Shown piece after piece: positions 32,518 through 40,514 of a DNA stretch of 64,000 bases. Made by a program: the position numbers and the translations under genes. This DNA is from Chromatiales bacterium (lineage in GTDB: Bacteria; Pseudomonadota; Gammaproteobacteria; Xanthomonadales; SZUA-36), in the NCBI GenBank assembly GCA_024640045.1, contig JAHEFS010000001.1, positions 38,395 through 102,394 of the forward strand, read 5' to 3'. Each line of letters starts with the position of its first letter. The stretch's first letter is position 1. The notes below the pieces were generated by a model. It had not been told where the DNA came from. It saw only the letters and a list, made by a program, of their open reading frames with translations, and ran no database searches.

Positions 32518-34575
32518 TCAGCCGTCCGGGTCTTCTTGCTCAGAACGTGTCCCTGGAACCTTGAAATCGCTGACGGACTCGCTCAATTGGAGGACCAGAT
32601 CGGCCAGTGTATCTACCGTTTCCGCGGTGGCCTTGCTCCCCGTGGAGTTTTTGACGGATACATCACGCACGCCATGCATTAATTCGGAGATCCGCGTGGC
32701 CGCTGCGCTTTGTGCCTGTGCTTCTGCCGAAATCTCCTGAATCATGGAAGAGAGGTCATTGGAAACTGTCTCGATTTTTTCCAGTGCTGCACCCGCATCT
32801 TCCGCCTGGTTCGCTCCGCGCACGACTTCCGTGGTCGTCGACTCCATGGAGTGGACGGCTTCCGAGGTGTCAGCCTGGATTGTCTGGACCAGGGATTCGA
32901 TTCTGCGGGTTGCCTGGGTGGCGCTTTCAGCCAGTTCCTGCACTTCATCTGCCACCATGGCGAACCCCTTGCCGGCGCCACCCGCCGAGGCGGCCTGAAT
33001 GGCAGCGTTCAGGGCCAGAACATTGGTTTGCTCGGCGATGCCGTTGATCAGGCCGATGATGTCTCCGATTTCCTGTGACGACTCTCCCAGCCGCTTGATG
33101 CGTTTCGAGGTCTCCTGGATCTGCTCGCGGATCAGGTCCATGCCAGCGATGGTTTGTCGAACTTTCTGAGCGCCACTGTGGGCAATTTCCACGGACTTGT
33201 GGGCTACTTCACTGGAATCCCGCGAGCGCTTCGCCATGGAATCGAATGCGTTGGCGATGTTGCGAACGTCATCGGTAGCGGAATCCATCTGCTCGGCCTG
33301 TTCACTGGCAGCCTTGGCCAGGCTGGCGGCCGAAGATCGTGTCGTCTCAGCACTTTGCGCGACCGCGTGGGACGTTTCATTGATGCCGGCGACAATTTCA
33401 CGCAGCCGCTGGACGGCGTAATTCACTGCCGTGGCTATGTCGCGCGTCACTTCCTCGCTGACCGATGCCTGTACGGTCAAATCGCCTTTGGCGAGTGAGC
33501 CGAGTTCATCCAGCAGGCGCTTGATGGCCTGTTGATTCTTGCGGTCTCGACTCGTAGCGACGCTCGCCCGCTCCCGTTCCGCGAAAACGACGGAGCGAAC
33601 CAGCAGGGCCACGATGACGAACAGGATCAGCAGGCCCGTTACCCCGCTGAGAATGGATGGCCAGATTCTGGTGTGCGGCAAATCCACGATGGCAGCCGCC
33701 AGGTTGCCCGCTTTGTTGAAAACCAGGCGGGCGTCCAGGAATATCTCGTCTGCCGCGCCCCGTATTTCGAAGAGCGCGGTGGCCGAATCAAGGATGGTTT
33801 GCAATTGCTCCCGCGCTTCATCGAAGCCGCTCCGCATCCGGTTCAGCGCCGACAGCGCACGTGCATTGCGCACCGCTTCGATCCCCAGGCTGTTACTGCC
33901 GCCTTGCAGCGCCGACAGGGTTTGTTCGAAGTCGCTGACCTCAAGCTCGAGGGCCTTCGCTGCATTGACGGCATTGCTGCCGCCGCCAAGAATTTCCGAA
34001 ACCCGGCGCAGCATGCGTTCGGCGTGAACGGGTTGCCGGCCAGCCGCAGCGACTTGCGCCAGTGGTGCGCCACTCTGGGTGAGTGCCGACACCATGTCCT
34101 CGGCTTCTTTCTGAATAGCCGGGGTTGCGGCGGAAAATGCGTTGCTCGCCTCACTCAGCGCCCGCACCAGTCCTTCGCGTTGACGGATCCGGTCGGCATT
34201 GGCGCTGACTCGCCTCCAGGTCATGGCGAGCTGGTCATAGGGCTCGCGCACATCCCCGGCGAGGGCGCGCGCGCCCTCGGCTTTCGAGCCGGAGCCGAGT
34301 ACCTGCATGGCGTGGCTCATCCGGTCATGACTGGCCGAGAGTTCCTCGAAAGCCTCGAGCTTGATGCTGGCGGCTTCGCCAGCCGATTTCGATAGCTGTT
34401 GAGACGAAACCTGAATATCCGTTGCCATCCGGACCCAGGCCTGCTCGTGCATCGCGTCCCGGGCTAGCAGAAAAAAGGTCACGGCCACAAAGGCCAGCGA
34501 TATCATCAGCAGGCCCGTCATGAGCAGGAGATTTTGCGATTTACGGCTTTTGGGTTGGGTGGCTGTCTGATTCAT
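32518..34575 (-). CDS. pilJ: Type IV pili methyl-accepting chemotaxis protein PilJ
   Basis: A 685-residue receptor with N-terminal TM (LLLMTGLLMISLAFVAVTFFLLA, about residues 16-40), a helical periplasmic PilJ sensor region to about residue 300, a second TM (IWPSILSGVTGLLILFVIVALLV), and a HAMP-like plus signalling coiled coil. The hairpin tip EIGDIIGLINGIAEQTNVLALNAAIQA... and GFAMVADEVQELAESA is the conserved MCP core. It should sense pilus engagement and feed ChpA. It lies 18 nt after pilI. Confidence 0.93.
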   Translation of the reverse strand: MNQTATQPKSRKSQNLLLMTGLLMISLAFVAVTFFLLARDAMHEQAWVRMATDIQVSSQQLSKSAGEAASIKLEAFEELSASHDRMSHAMQVLGSGSKAEGARALAGDVREPYDQLAMTWRRVSANADRIRQREGLVRALSEASNAFSAATPAIQKEAEDMVSALTQSGAPLAQVAAAGRQPVHAERMLRRVSEILGGGSNAVNAAKALELEVSDFEQTLSALQGGSNSLGIEAVRNARALSALNRMRSGFDEAREQLQTILDSATALFEIRGAADEIFLDARLVFNKAGNLAAAIVDLPHTRIWPSILSGVTGLLILFVIVALLVRSVVFAERERASVATSRDRKNQQAIKRLLDELGSLAKGDLTVQASVSEEVTRDIATAVNYAVQRLREIVAGINETSHAVAQSAETTRSSAASLAKAASEQAEQMDSATDDVRNIANAFDSMAKRSRDSSEVAHKSVEIAHSGAQKVRQTIAGMDLIREQIQETSKRIKRLGESSQEIGDIIGLINGIAEQTNVLALNAAIQAASAGGAGKGFAMVADEVQELAESATQATRRIESLVQTIQADTSEAVHSMESTTTEVVRGANQAEDAGAALEKIETVSNDLSSMIQEISAEAQAQSAAATRISELMHGVRDVSVKNSTGSKATAETVDTLADLVLQLSESVSDFKVPGTRSEQEDPDG

Positions 34576-34593
34576 GCGAGTCCCTTGAGGATT

Positions 34594-35136
34594 TCAGCTG
34601 GCGGCGCCGCTGAGGAAATCCGCGGTGGTAAACAGAATATCCAGGTCGAGTTCCTGCCAGGTTTCCGATCCCGACCGGAACTGACGCTTGATAAACCCGT
34701 GCAGGGAAGAGTTTGTTGCCAACCTGGAGGGTTGGGCGTCGCTTTCGACGAAGTTGCGTTGGCCAAAGACTTCGTCGACAAGCAGACCCACCGGCCGGCC
34801 GCGCAGGCTGGCCAGCAAAAGACGTGAACGCATGGTCGCCTTGGTTCGAGTTCCAAGCAGGAACCAGGCCAGGTCCACGATGGTGACGAGGTCGCCGCGC
34901 ACGTTGGCCAGGCCAAGAATCCAGGTCTTGGTTCCCGGAACCGGCGTGTAGGCGGGTAGGGGCAGGAATTCGTGGACTTGCTCGACGCTACAGGTCAGGT
35001 GATGCTCGTCGATCGCGAAGATGACGCCTGTCATTTCACCGTGTGCTTGTTCTCCACGGCCTTTGCCAGGATCGAAATCACGGGCGCGCGCTTCATACTC
35101 CAGGAGTTTGCTGAAAGCCGCGTTGAACGCGCTCAT
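34594..35136 (-). CDS. pilI: CheW-like coupling protein PilI
   Basis: A 180-residue CheW-domain protein that couples PilJ to the ChpA kinase. GVIFAIDEHHLTCSVEQVHEF, WILGLANVRGDLVTIVDLAWF and GRPVGLLVDEVFGQRNF are typical CheW segments. AGGAGGG precedes the ATG at 35136. It follows pilG with a 62-bp gap, where P. aeruginosa has pilH. Confidence 0.9.
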   Translation of the reverse strand: MSAFNAAFSKLLEYEARARDFDPGKGRGEQAHGEMTGVIFAIDEHHLTCSVEQVHEFLPLPAYTPVPGTKTWILGLANVRGDLVTIVDLAWFLLGTRTKATMRSRLLLASLRGRPVGLLVDEVFGQRNFVESDAQPSRLATNSSLHGFIKRQFRSGSETWQELDLDILFTTADFLSGAAS

Positions 35137-35198
35137 GAGCCCTCCTTCAGCCTCGTTTGTCCGCGTTGACGATATTCCCGGTCAAAGACTGTGCCGGT

Positions 35199-35609
35199 TC
35201 AATGGCCATGTTGCTGGATGGCCGACATGAGTTCATCGCGCGTGAACGGTTTGGTCAGGTAGAGATCCGAGCCCACCACGCGCCCGCGCGCCTTGTCGAA
35301 CAGACCGTCTTTGCTGGTCAGCATGATGACGGGTGTGTCTCGGTAATTCGCATTATTCTTGATGATGGCTGTTGTCTGATAGCCGTCGAGGCGCGGCATC
35401 ATGATGTCGACAAAGATCACATCGGGGTTGTGACGGGCGATCTTTGATAATGCCTCGAAGCCATTTTCGGCAGTCACGACCTTGAAGCCCTCGTTGGCCA
35501 ACATGGTTTCGGCGGAACGCCGGATGGTGGCGCTGTCGTCGATCAGCAGAACACAGGCCGTTCTACTGGCCCCGTTGCTTGCCTGGTTGTCGGGTTGATT
35601 TTCGCTCAT
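35199..35609 (-). CDS. pilG: Response regulator PilG
   Basis: A 136-residue stand-alone receiver domain. The acid pocket is Asp24/Asp25 (LLIDDS), the phospho-acceptor Asp68 (FVDIMMPRLDGYQT), the switch Thr in MLTSKDGLFDKA, and Lys120 (YLTKPF). The GRVVGSDLYLTKPF stretch is PilG-like rather than PilH-like. In relatives phospho-PilG promotes pilus extension. It is the only free response regulator of the cluster here and heads the minus operon, divergent from gshB. Confidence 0.9.
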   Translation of the reverse strand: MSENQPDNQASNGASRTACVLLIDDSATIRRSAETMLANEGFKVVTAENGFEALSKIARHNPDVIFVDIMMPRLDGYQTTAIIKNNANYRDTPVIMLTSKDGLFDKARGRVVGSDLYLTKPFTRDELMSAIQQHGH

Positions 35610-35632
35610 GGTTCTTCCCTGTTTTTGTCAAG

Positions 35633-35652
35633 GCAGGGGTTCCGTCCCCTGC
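35633..35652. promoter_or_regulatory. Hairpin in the pilG/gshB divergent intergenic region
   Basis: GCAGGGG (35633-35639) and CCCCTGC (35646-35652) form a perfect 7-bp stem with a 6-nt loop, about 24 bp upstream of the pilG ATG. It could be a leader structure for pilG or an operator; there is no U-tract. The rest of the 239-bp gap (35610-35848) shows no clear promoter to me. Confidence 0.3.
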
Positions 35653-35848
35653 AGTCAGCCCGGGTTCTGGTCGACTCTAGGTCTTTATTCCCGGAAACTT
35701 AGTCTACCCGCTGCCCGAATGGTATTCCAGACGGAATCAATGGCGCTCCGTTTCCGTTCAGAGCTGGTACAGCCCGTGCCATGTGTTCATCCCTGCTGGA
35801 ACCCCGCCGCCTGGAGCGGGATAATGGTCTTTTACCCTGGAACCCGAA

Positions 35849-36826
35849 ATGACTGACTCCGAAAGCCAATCCGGTTCGATCGTGCGCACCGGCGTGGTGA
35901 TGGACCCCATCGCCGGCATCAAGATTCACAAGGATTCCACTTTTGCCATGATGCTGGAGGCCCAGCGCCGGGGGCATGAGCTCATCTACATGGAGCCCGG
36001 CGACTTGCGCGTGGAGAATGGTGAACCCCTGGCCATGATGCGCCGGGTGGTTGTACAGGACGATCCTGAGAAGTGGTTCAGGCTGGAAAAGCCCGAATTG
36101 CTGCCGTTGGAGTCGCTGGATATCCTGCTGATGCGACGGGATCCGCCTTTTGACATGGATTATATTTTCCTGACCTACATCCTGGAACTGGCTGAGCGGC
36201 GCGGGGTGTTGGTGATCAACCGGCCCCAGAGTCTTCGTGACGCCAACGAAAAGTTCTTCATCAGCATGTTTCCTCAATGTTGCGTGCCTGTCGCGATTAC
36301 GCGTGACTCGCGGTGCATCAAGGAGTTCGTCGAACAGCAGGGCCTGTCCGTTGTCAAGCCGCTGGACGGCATGGGAGGTGACTCCATTTTCCAGTTGCGG
36401 CCCGGTGATCCCAACCTGAATGTGATCCTGGAGGCCATGACCCAAAATGACAAGCGATTGGTCATGGCGCAGAAGTACATCCCCGAAATCAGCCAGGGAG
36501 ACAAGCGCATCCTGATGGTGGATGGCGAGCCGGTGCCTTACGCGCTGGCCCGGTTCCCCGGGGCCGGGGACTTTCGCGGCAACCTGGCCAAGGGCGGGCG
36601 CGGTCAAGGCGTGGAACTTTCCGAGCGGGACCGCTGGATTGCCGGGCAGGTCGCGCCTGAACTGAAACGCCGGGGCATTTTATTCGCCGGTCTTGACGTG
36701 ATCGGGGACTGGCTATCGGAGGTGAACGTCACCAGCCCCACCTGCATTCGGGAGCTGGATGCTCAGTTCGGACTCAATATCGCCGGGCAGCTGTTTGACG
36801 CAGCGGAGGCGAAATTACAGCGGTGA
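35849..36826 (+). CDS. gshB: Glutathione synthetase
   Basis: GshB (325 aa) ligates glycine to gamma-Glu-Cys using ATP. The prokaryotic signatures are present: VVMDPIAGIKIHKDSTFAM at the N-terminus, LLMRRDPPFDMDYIF, NRPQSLRDANEK, VVKPLDGMGGDSIF, RILMVDGEPVPYALARFP and the glycine-rich GNLAKGGRG. It opens the plus gene run gshB-tonB-yqgE-ruvX-pyrB and its stop overlaps the tonB-like start. Confidence 0.97.
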   Translation: MTDSESQSGSIVRTGVVMDPIAGIKIHKDSTFAMMLEAQRRGHELIYMEPGDLRVENGEPLAMMRRVVVQDDPEKWFRLEKPELLPLESLDILLMRRDPPFDMDYIFLTYILELAERRGVLVINRPQSLRDANEKFFISMFPQCCVPVAITRDSRCIKEFVEQQGLSVVKPLDGMGGDSIFQLRPGDPNLNVILEAMTQNDKRLVMAQKYIPEISQGDKRILMVDGEPVPYALARFPGAGDFRGNLAKGGRGQGVELSERDRWIAGQVAPELKRRGILFAGLDVIGDWLSEVNVTSPTCIRELDAQFGLNIAGQLFDAAEAKLQR

Positions 36827-37680
36827 TGGCCCATGTTGACTGGTTGAACGACCGGTTCACGATCAGCGTAATGCTGGCGCTTGCCCTGCACGCTTTCGTG
36901 TTGCTCGGACTGGGGTTCGTCATGGAAATGAATCCGCTGAGTGAAAGCGCGGATACCATCGATGTGGTGTTGGTCAACTTCAGTTCGGAAACCGCACCTG
37001 AGGAAGTCGACTTTTTGGCTCAGGCGAATCAGCAGGGTGGCGGTGATGCCACGGAAGTCGAGCGCCCTTCCCAGGAGATCACGAGCGTTTTACCGAGCGA
37101 AGGCGAAGGCCTGATGCCGGTCTCGGCCGAGCCCATGGCGGCCGAACCCACGCCGGACATGCGGGATCAATTGACGGTGGCCGGCGACGAAGAATACCTG
37201 CCGGATGAAACAAAGATCGAGCAACCCGAGCAGGCGCTGCCGAGTATGGCGGAGTTGATGCGTCAACGTATGCAGGTGGCCGAATTGCAGGCGCGCCTGC
37301 AGCGGGACAAGGCTTTCGAGTCACGGCTCAAGCGACGCCGTTTCATTTCCGCCAACACTCGCGAGTATGAATTTGCCAGTTACATGCAGGCCTGGGTCAG
37401 CAAGGTGGAGCGGGTGGGCAACCTGAATTACCCGCCGGATATCCGGCGTCGCAAGTTGGTTGGCGACCTGTTGCTGACAGTCGGTATCAACCATGACGGC
37501 AGTGTCGAGAGCATCGATATCAGGCGGTCGTCCGGAACCCCAGAACTGGACGAGGCTGCGCTGCGTATTGTGCGCCTGGCGGCGCCGTTTGCCCCGCTGC
37601 CGAACAACATCCGCTCGCAAGTCGACGTGCTGCACATCACCCGGACCTGGAAGTTTTCCACGGGACAAACCTTTCAGTGA
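36826..37680 (+). CDS. TonB-like energy transducer (TonB3 type)
   Basis: A 284-residue protein with an N-terminal signal anchor (VMLALALHAFVLLGLGFVM), a long acidic linker and a C-terminal TonB domain (YEFASYMQAWVSKVERVGNLNYP, GDLLLTVGINHDGSVESIDIRRSSGTPELDEAALRIV region). The linker is Glu/Gln-rich rather than Pro-Lys-rich as in classical TonB. No exbB or exbD is nearby. The equivalent P. aeruginosa gene (tonB3, after gshB) is linked to twitching motility, which fits the neighbouring Pil-Chp cluster. ATG 36826 or GTG 36823 are both possible. Confidence 0.86.
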   Translation: MAHVDWLNDRFTISVMLALALHAFVLLGLGFVMEMNPLSESADTIDVVLVNFSSETAPEEVDFLAQANQQGGGDATEVERPSQEITSVLPSEGEGLMPVSAEPMAAEPTPDMRDQLTVAGDEEYLPDETKIEQPEQALPSMAELMRQRMQVAELQARLQRDKAFESRLKRRRFISANTREYEFASYMQAWVSKVERVGNLNYPPDIRRRKLVGDLLLTVGINHDGSVESIDIRRSSGTPELDEAALRIVRLAAPFAPLPNNIRSQVDVLHITRTWKFSTGQTFQ

Positions 37681-37749
37681 CCTGATCTGCGGCGTTTTAC
37701 CGGGCATCGAGACTTGACTTGTGCAGTCTCAGCATCCAGATTCGGGGGC

Positions 37750-38331
37750 ATGAACAAAGAGTCGTTCAACACGCTAGACGGATATCTCGAACGCCAGTTG
37801 CTGATCGCGATGCCGGCCATGATGGATCCTAATTTCTCCCGCAGCGTCACGCTGGTTTGCCAGCATTCTGAAGCGGGCGCAATCGGTATTACGATCAATC
37901 GGCTGTCTCGATTCTCACTGGGGGAGATCCTTGAGCAACTCGACATCGCATGTGCCGATGTCGATCTCCGCGCCCTGCCGGTGCTGGAGGGGGGGCCTGT
38001 TCATGCAGACAGAGGTTTCGTCGTGCATACACCGCTGGAAGGGTTCGAGTCCAGCCTGGCCATCAATGACGAGATCATGGTGACTACGTCCCGCGATATT
38101 CTTGCTGCTATTGCCAGGGGGCAAGGGCCGGCCCGTTTCGTTGTGGCCCTGGGCTATGCCGGCTGGGGTGATGGCCAGTTGGAGTCGGAAATGCGCGAAA
38201 ACGCCTGGTTGTCGGTTCCCGTCGACAGCGCCATCGTGTTCGACCTGCCGTTGAAAGAGCGCTGGCAGCAGGCCGTTTCACGCTTGGGTATCGGGATCGA
38301 AAACCTGCATGGGTTCGGTGGGCATGCCTGA
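37750..38331 (+). CDS. yqgE: YqgE/AlgH family protein
   Basis: A 193-residue UPF0301 protein. LDGYLERQLLIAMPAMMDPNFSRSV, the GAIGITINR turn, VLEGGPVHADRGFVVH and FVVALGYAGWGDGQLESEM are family landmarks. In Pseudomonas it is called AlgH, and it nearly always precedes ruvX; its biochemical role is unclear. Start at 37750 follows a GGGGG; an upstream ATG at 37714 would add unrelated residues. Confidence 0.94.
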   Translation: MNKESFNTLDGYLERQLLIAMPAMMDPNFSRSVTLVCQHSEAGAIGITINRLSRFSLGEILEQLDIACADVDLRALPVLEGGPVHADRGFVVHTPLEGFESSLAINDEIMVTTSRDILAAIARGQGPARFVVALGYAGWGDGQLESEMRENAWLSVPVDSAIVFDLPLKERWQQAVSRLGIGIENLHGFGGHA

Positions 38332-38770
38332 ACGCGCGCTGCCCGAGGGCACGCTATTGGCATTTGATTATGGTTTGAGCCGTATCGGTGTGGCCGTTGG
38401 CCAGACCATGACCCGGACCGCGACCGCATTGGAAACGATTGCCAACAAAGGTGACCAGGCGCGGGAGCGAATTGCCGCCCTGATCAAGGAGTGGCGTCCC
38501 GTGGCGTTGGTTGTCGGCCTGCCGTTGGACGCCGAGGGCGCCGAAACGGACATGTCACGCAAGGCGCGGGCGTTTGCGAAAGACCTGGCCCTTTCGGCCG
38601 GACTCGAGGTTTATTTCGAAGACGAGCGCCTGACCTCCAGCGCCGTGGAATCGGACTTTGCCGCCTTGCGGGCCTCGGGGGCGCGCCGGCGCAAGGATGC
38701 CGCATTGAAGGATGCAATGGCGGCCAAAATCATCCTTGAAAACTGGTTACAATCACACCCGTGCAATTAG
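38324..38770 (+). CDS. ruvX: Holliday junction resolvase-like protein RuvX (YqgF)
   Basis: A 148-residue RNase H-fold nuclease implicated in 16S rRNA 5' processing and possibly recombination. LLAFDYGLSRIGVAVGQ (catalytic Asp), VVGLPLDAEGAETDMSRKARAFA, VYFEDERLTSSAVE (Glu) and RRKDAALKDAMAAKIILE (Asp) are present. The ATG at 38324 overlaps yqgE by 8 bp; ATG 38309 is an alternative. Confidence 0.94.
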   Translation: MPERALPEGTLLAFDYGLSRIGVAVGQTMTRTATALETIANKGDQARERIAALIKEWRPVALVVGLPLDAEGAETDMSRKARAFAKDLALSAGLEVYFEDERLTSSAVESDFAALRASGARRRKDAALKDAMAAKIILENWLQSHPCN

Positions 38771-38792
38771 CCTCTGCGCTGGAGTCAGACTG

Positions 38793-39740
38793 ATGGCCAA
38801 GCCATTGGACCACCTGCTGGACATCGCCTCGCTGGACGATGACCAGATTCATTCCCTGCTGCGCATGGCGCGGCAAATCAAATCCGAACCCGGGCGCTTC
38901 CGGAACCTGTGTTCCGGGCGCCTGATGATCAACCTTTTCTACGAATCCAGTACACGGACCCGATTCTCTTTCGAGATTGCAGCGAAGCGACTGGGTATGG
39001 ACGTGGTGAACTTCACGGCCGCCGGCAGTTCGGTCAGCAAGGGGGAAACCCTGCTCGACTCTTTCAGAACGCTGGCCGCGATGGCGCCGGACATCATCGT
39101 GGTTCGCCACCCGGACGATGGGGCGGCAGCCGGGCTCGCCGCGGTGGCCCACTCCGGACTGCGCGTGGTCAACGCCGGTGACGGCTGTCACGCCCACCCA
39201 TCACAGGCAGTACTCGATGCGCTGACCTTGTCTGAGCACTTTGAGGATTTCTCGCAGCTCCGCATCCTGATTGCGGGCGACCTGCACCATTCACGTGTGA
39301 CTCGATCGGATGTCGAGATGCTGCGGCGGCTGGGTGCGGGGGAAATTCGACTGGCTGCGCCTGAGCCCCTTCGCCCGGGGCCGGAAACAGCACGCGGCAC
39401 CATTCAGTTCGACGACCTGGACCGCGCCATCGAGGGCGTCGACGTGGTCATGATGCTGCGCATCCAACATGAACGGCAGTCTGGGCTCGACCTGCCCTCG
39501 GCTGAGGACTATCACCGTGCCTGGGGTCTGAACGCCGAGCGTCTGAGCCGTGCGGCGCCCGGTTGCCGAGTCATGCATCCTGGCCCTATGAACCGTGGGG
39601 TTGAGATATCTTCTGAAGTGGCCGACGGGCCGCAGTCGCTGATCCTCGAGCAGGTCGCCAACGGTGTGTTTGCCCGTATGTCGATCTTGCTGTCGCTCCT
39701 GGGTGGCGAAATGCCCGCGCGTTCCGGGACCCAGGCCTGA
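38793..39740 (+). CDS. pyrB: Aspartate carbamoyltransferase catalytic chain
   Basis: PyrB (315 aa) commits carbamoyl phosphate to pyrimidine synthesis. The carbamoyl-phosphate loop FYESSTRTRFSFEIAAKRLG, the GSSVSKGETLLDS loop, VVRHPDDG, GDGCHAHPSQAVLDALTL and HPGPMNRG are present. GGAG precedes the ATG at 38793, 22 nt after ruvX. Neither pyrR before it nor the inactive dihydroorotase-like pyrC' after it is present, unlike in Pseudomonas. Confidence 0.96.
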   Translation: MAKPLDHLLDIASLDDDQIHSLLRMARQIKSEPGRFRNLCSGRLMINLFYESSTRTRFSFEIAAKRLGMDVVNFTAAGSSVSKGETLLDSFRTLAAMAPDIIVVRHPDDGAAAGLAAVAHSGLRVVNAGDGCHAHPSQAVLDALTLSEHFEDFSQLRILIAGDLHHSRVTRSDVEMLRRLGAGEIRLAAPEPLRPGPETARGTIQFDDLDRAIEGVDVVMMLRIQHERQSGLDLPSAEDYHRAWGLNAERLSRAAPGCRVMHPGPMNRGVEISSEVADGPQSLILEQVANGVFARMSILLSLLGGEMPARSGTQA

Positions 39741-39751
39741 CTCGGGTTGGC

Positions 39752-40465
39752 ATGCGGGATAAGCGCAACGACAGTTCAAGCCACAGACCCATCCGTAGCT
39801 ACGTCCTGCGCCAGGGCAGGCTGACGCCGGCACAGAAGCAGGCGCTGGATGAATCCTGGCCGAGATTCGGGATCGAACCGGGCGATTCGCCGCTGAATCT
39901 TCGCCAACTTTTCGGGCGCGAAGCACCGGTGATCGTCGAGATCGGTTTCGGCAACGGCGATGCCCTGGCCACGATGGCCGTGCAGGCGCCCGATCACGAC
40001 TTCATCGGCATCGAGGTGCATCAACCCGGTGTCGGTCACCTGCTGCGCCTGCTGGAAGCTGGGTCAATCAACAACGTCCGGGTGGCCATGACGGATGCCG
40101 TTGAGTTTCTGCGGGACCGGATACCCGCTGGTAGCCTGGCCGGGGTGCGCATTTGGTTTCCTGATCCATGGCCAAAAAAACGCCATCACAAGCGACGCCT
40201 CATCCAGCAGGCGTTCGTTCACTTGTTGGCGGGCAAGATCGCGCCCGGCGGCATCCTGCACCTGGCGACTGACTGGGTGCCCTACGCGGAACACATGCTC
40301 GAGGTGCTGTCCGCCGATCCTGATTTTGAGAATCTCTCTTCATCCGGCGATTACTGCAATCGACCAGCCTGGCGGCCGCTGACCCGGTTCGAACAGCGCG
40401 GCGAGCGCCTGGGGCACGAAACGCGTGACTTGTTGTTTAGACATTTAGAATACAATCAGGCCTGA
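39752..40465 (+). CDS. trmB: tRNA (guanine-N7)-methyltransferase
   Basis: TrmB (237 aa) makes m7G46 in tRNA. SAM-binding VIVEIGFGNGDALATMA, the IGIEVHQPGVGHLL motif, the family signature WFPDPWPKKRHHKRRL, and the C-terminal LATDWVPYAEHM and TRFEQRGERLGH segments are all typical. It starts 11 nt after pyrB. An arginine-rich N-terminal extension precedes the catalytic domain. Confidence 0.96.
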   Translation: MRDKRNDSSSHRPIRSYVLRQGRLTPAQKQALDESWPRFGIEPGDSPLNLRQLFGREAPVIVEIGFGNGDALATMAVQAPDHDFIGIEVHQPGVGHLLRLLEAGSINNVRVAMTDAVEFLRDRIPAGSLAGVRIWFPDPWPKKRHHKRRLIQQAFVHLLAGKIAPGGILHLATDWVPYAEHMLEVLSADPDFENLSSSGDYCNRPAWRPLTRFEQRGERLGHETRDLLFRHLEYNQA

Positions 40466-40514
40466 ATTCTCAGACCTTCATTGACCAGAACAGGGGAGAG
40501 CGAGCGTAACCGTC

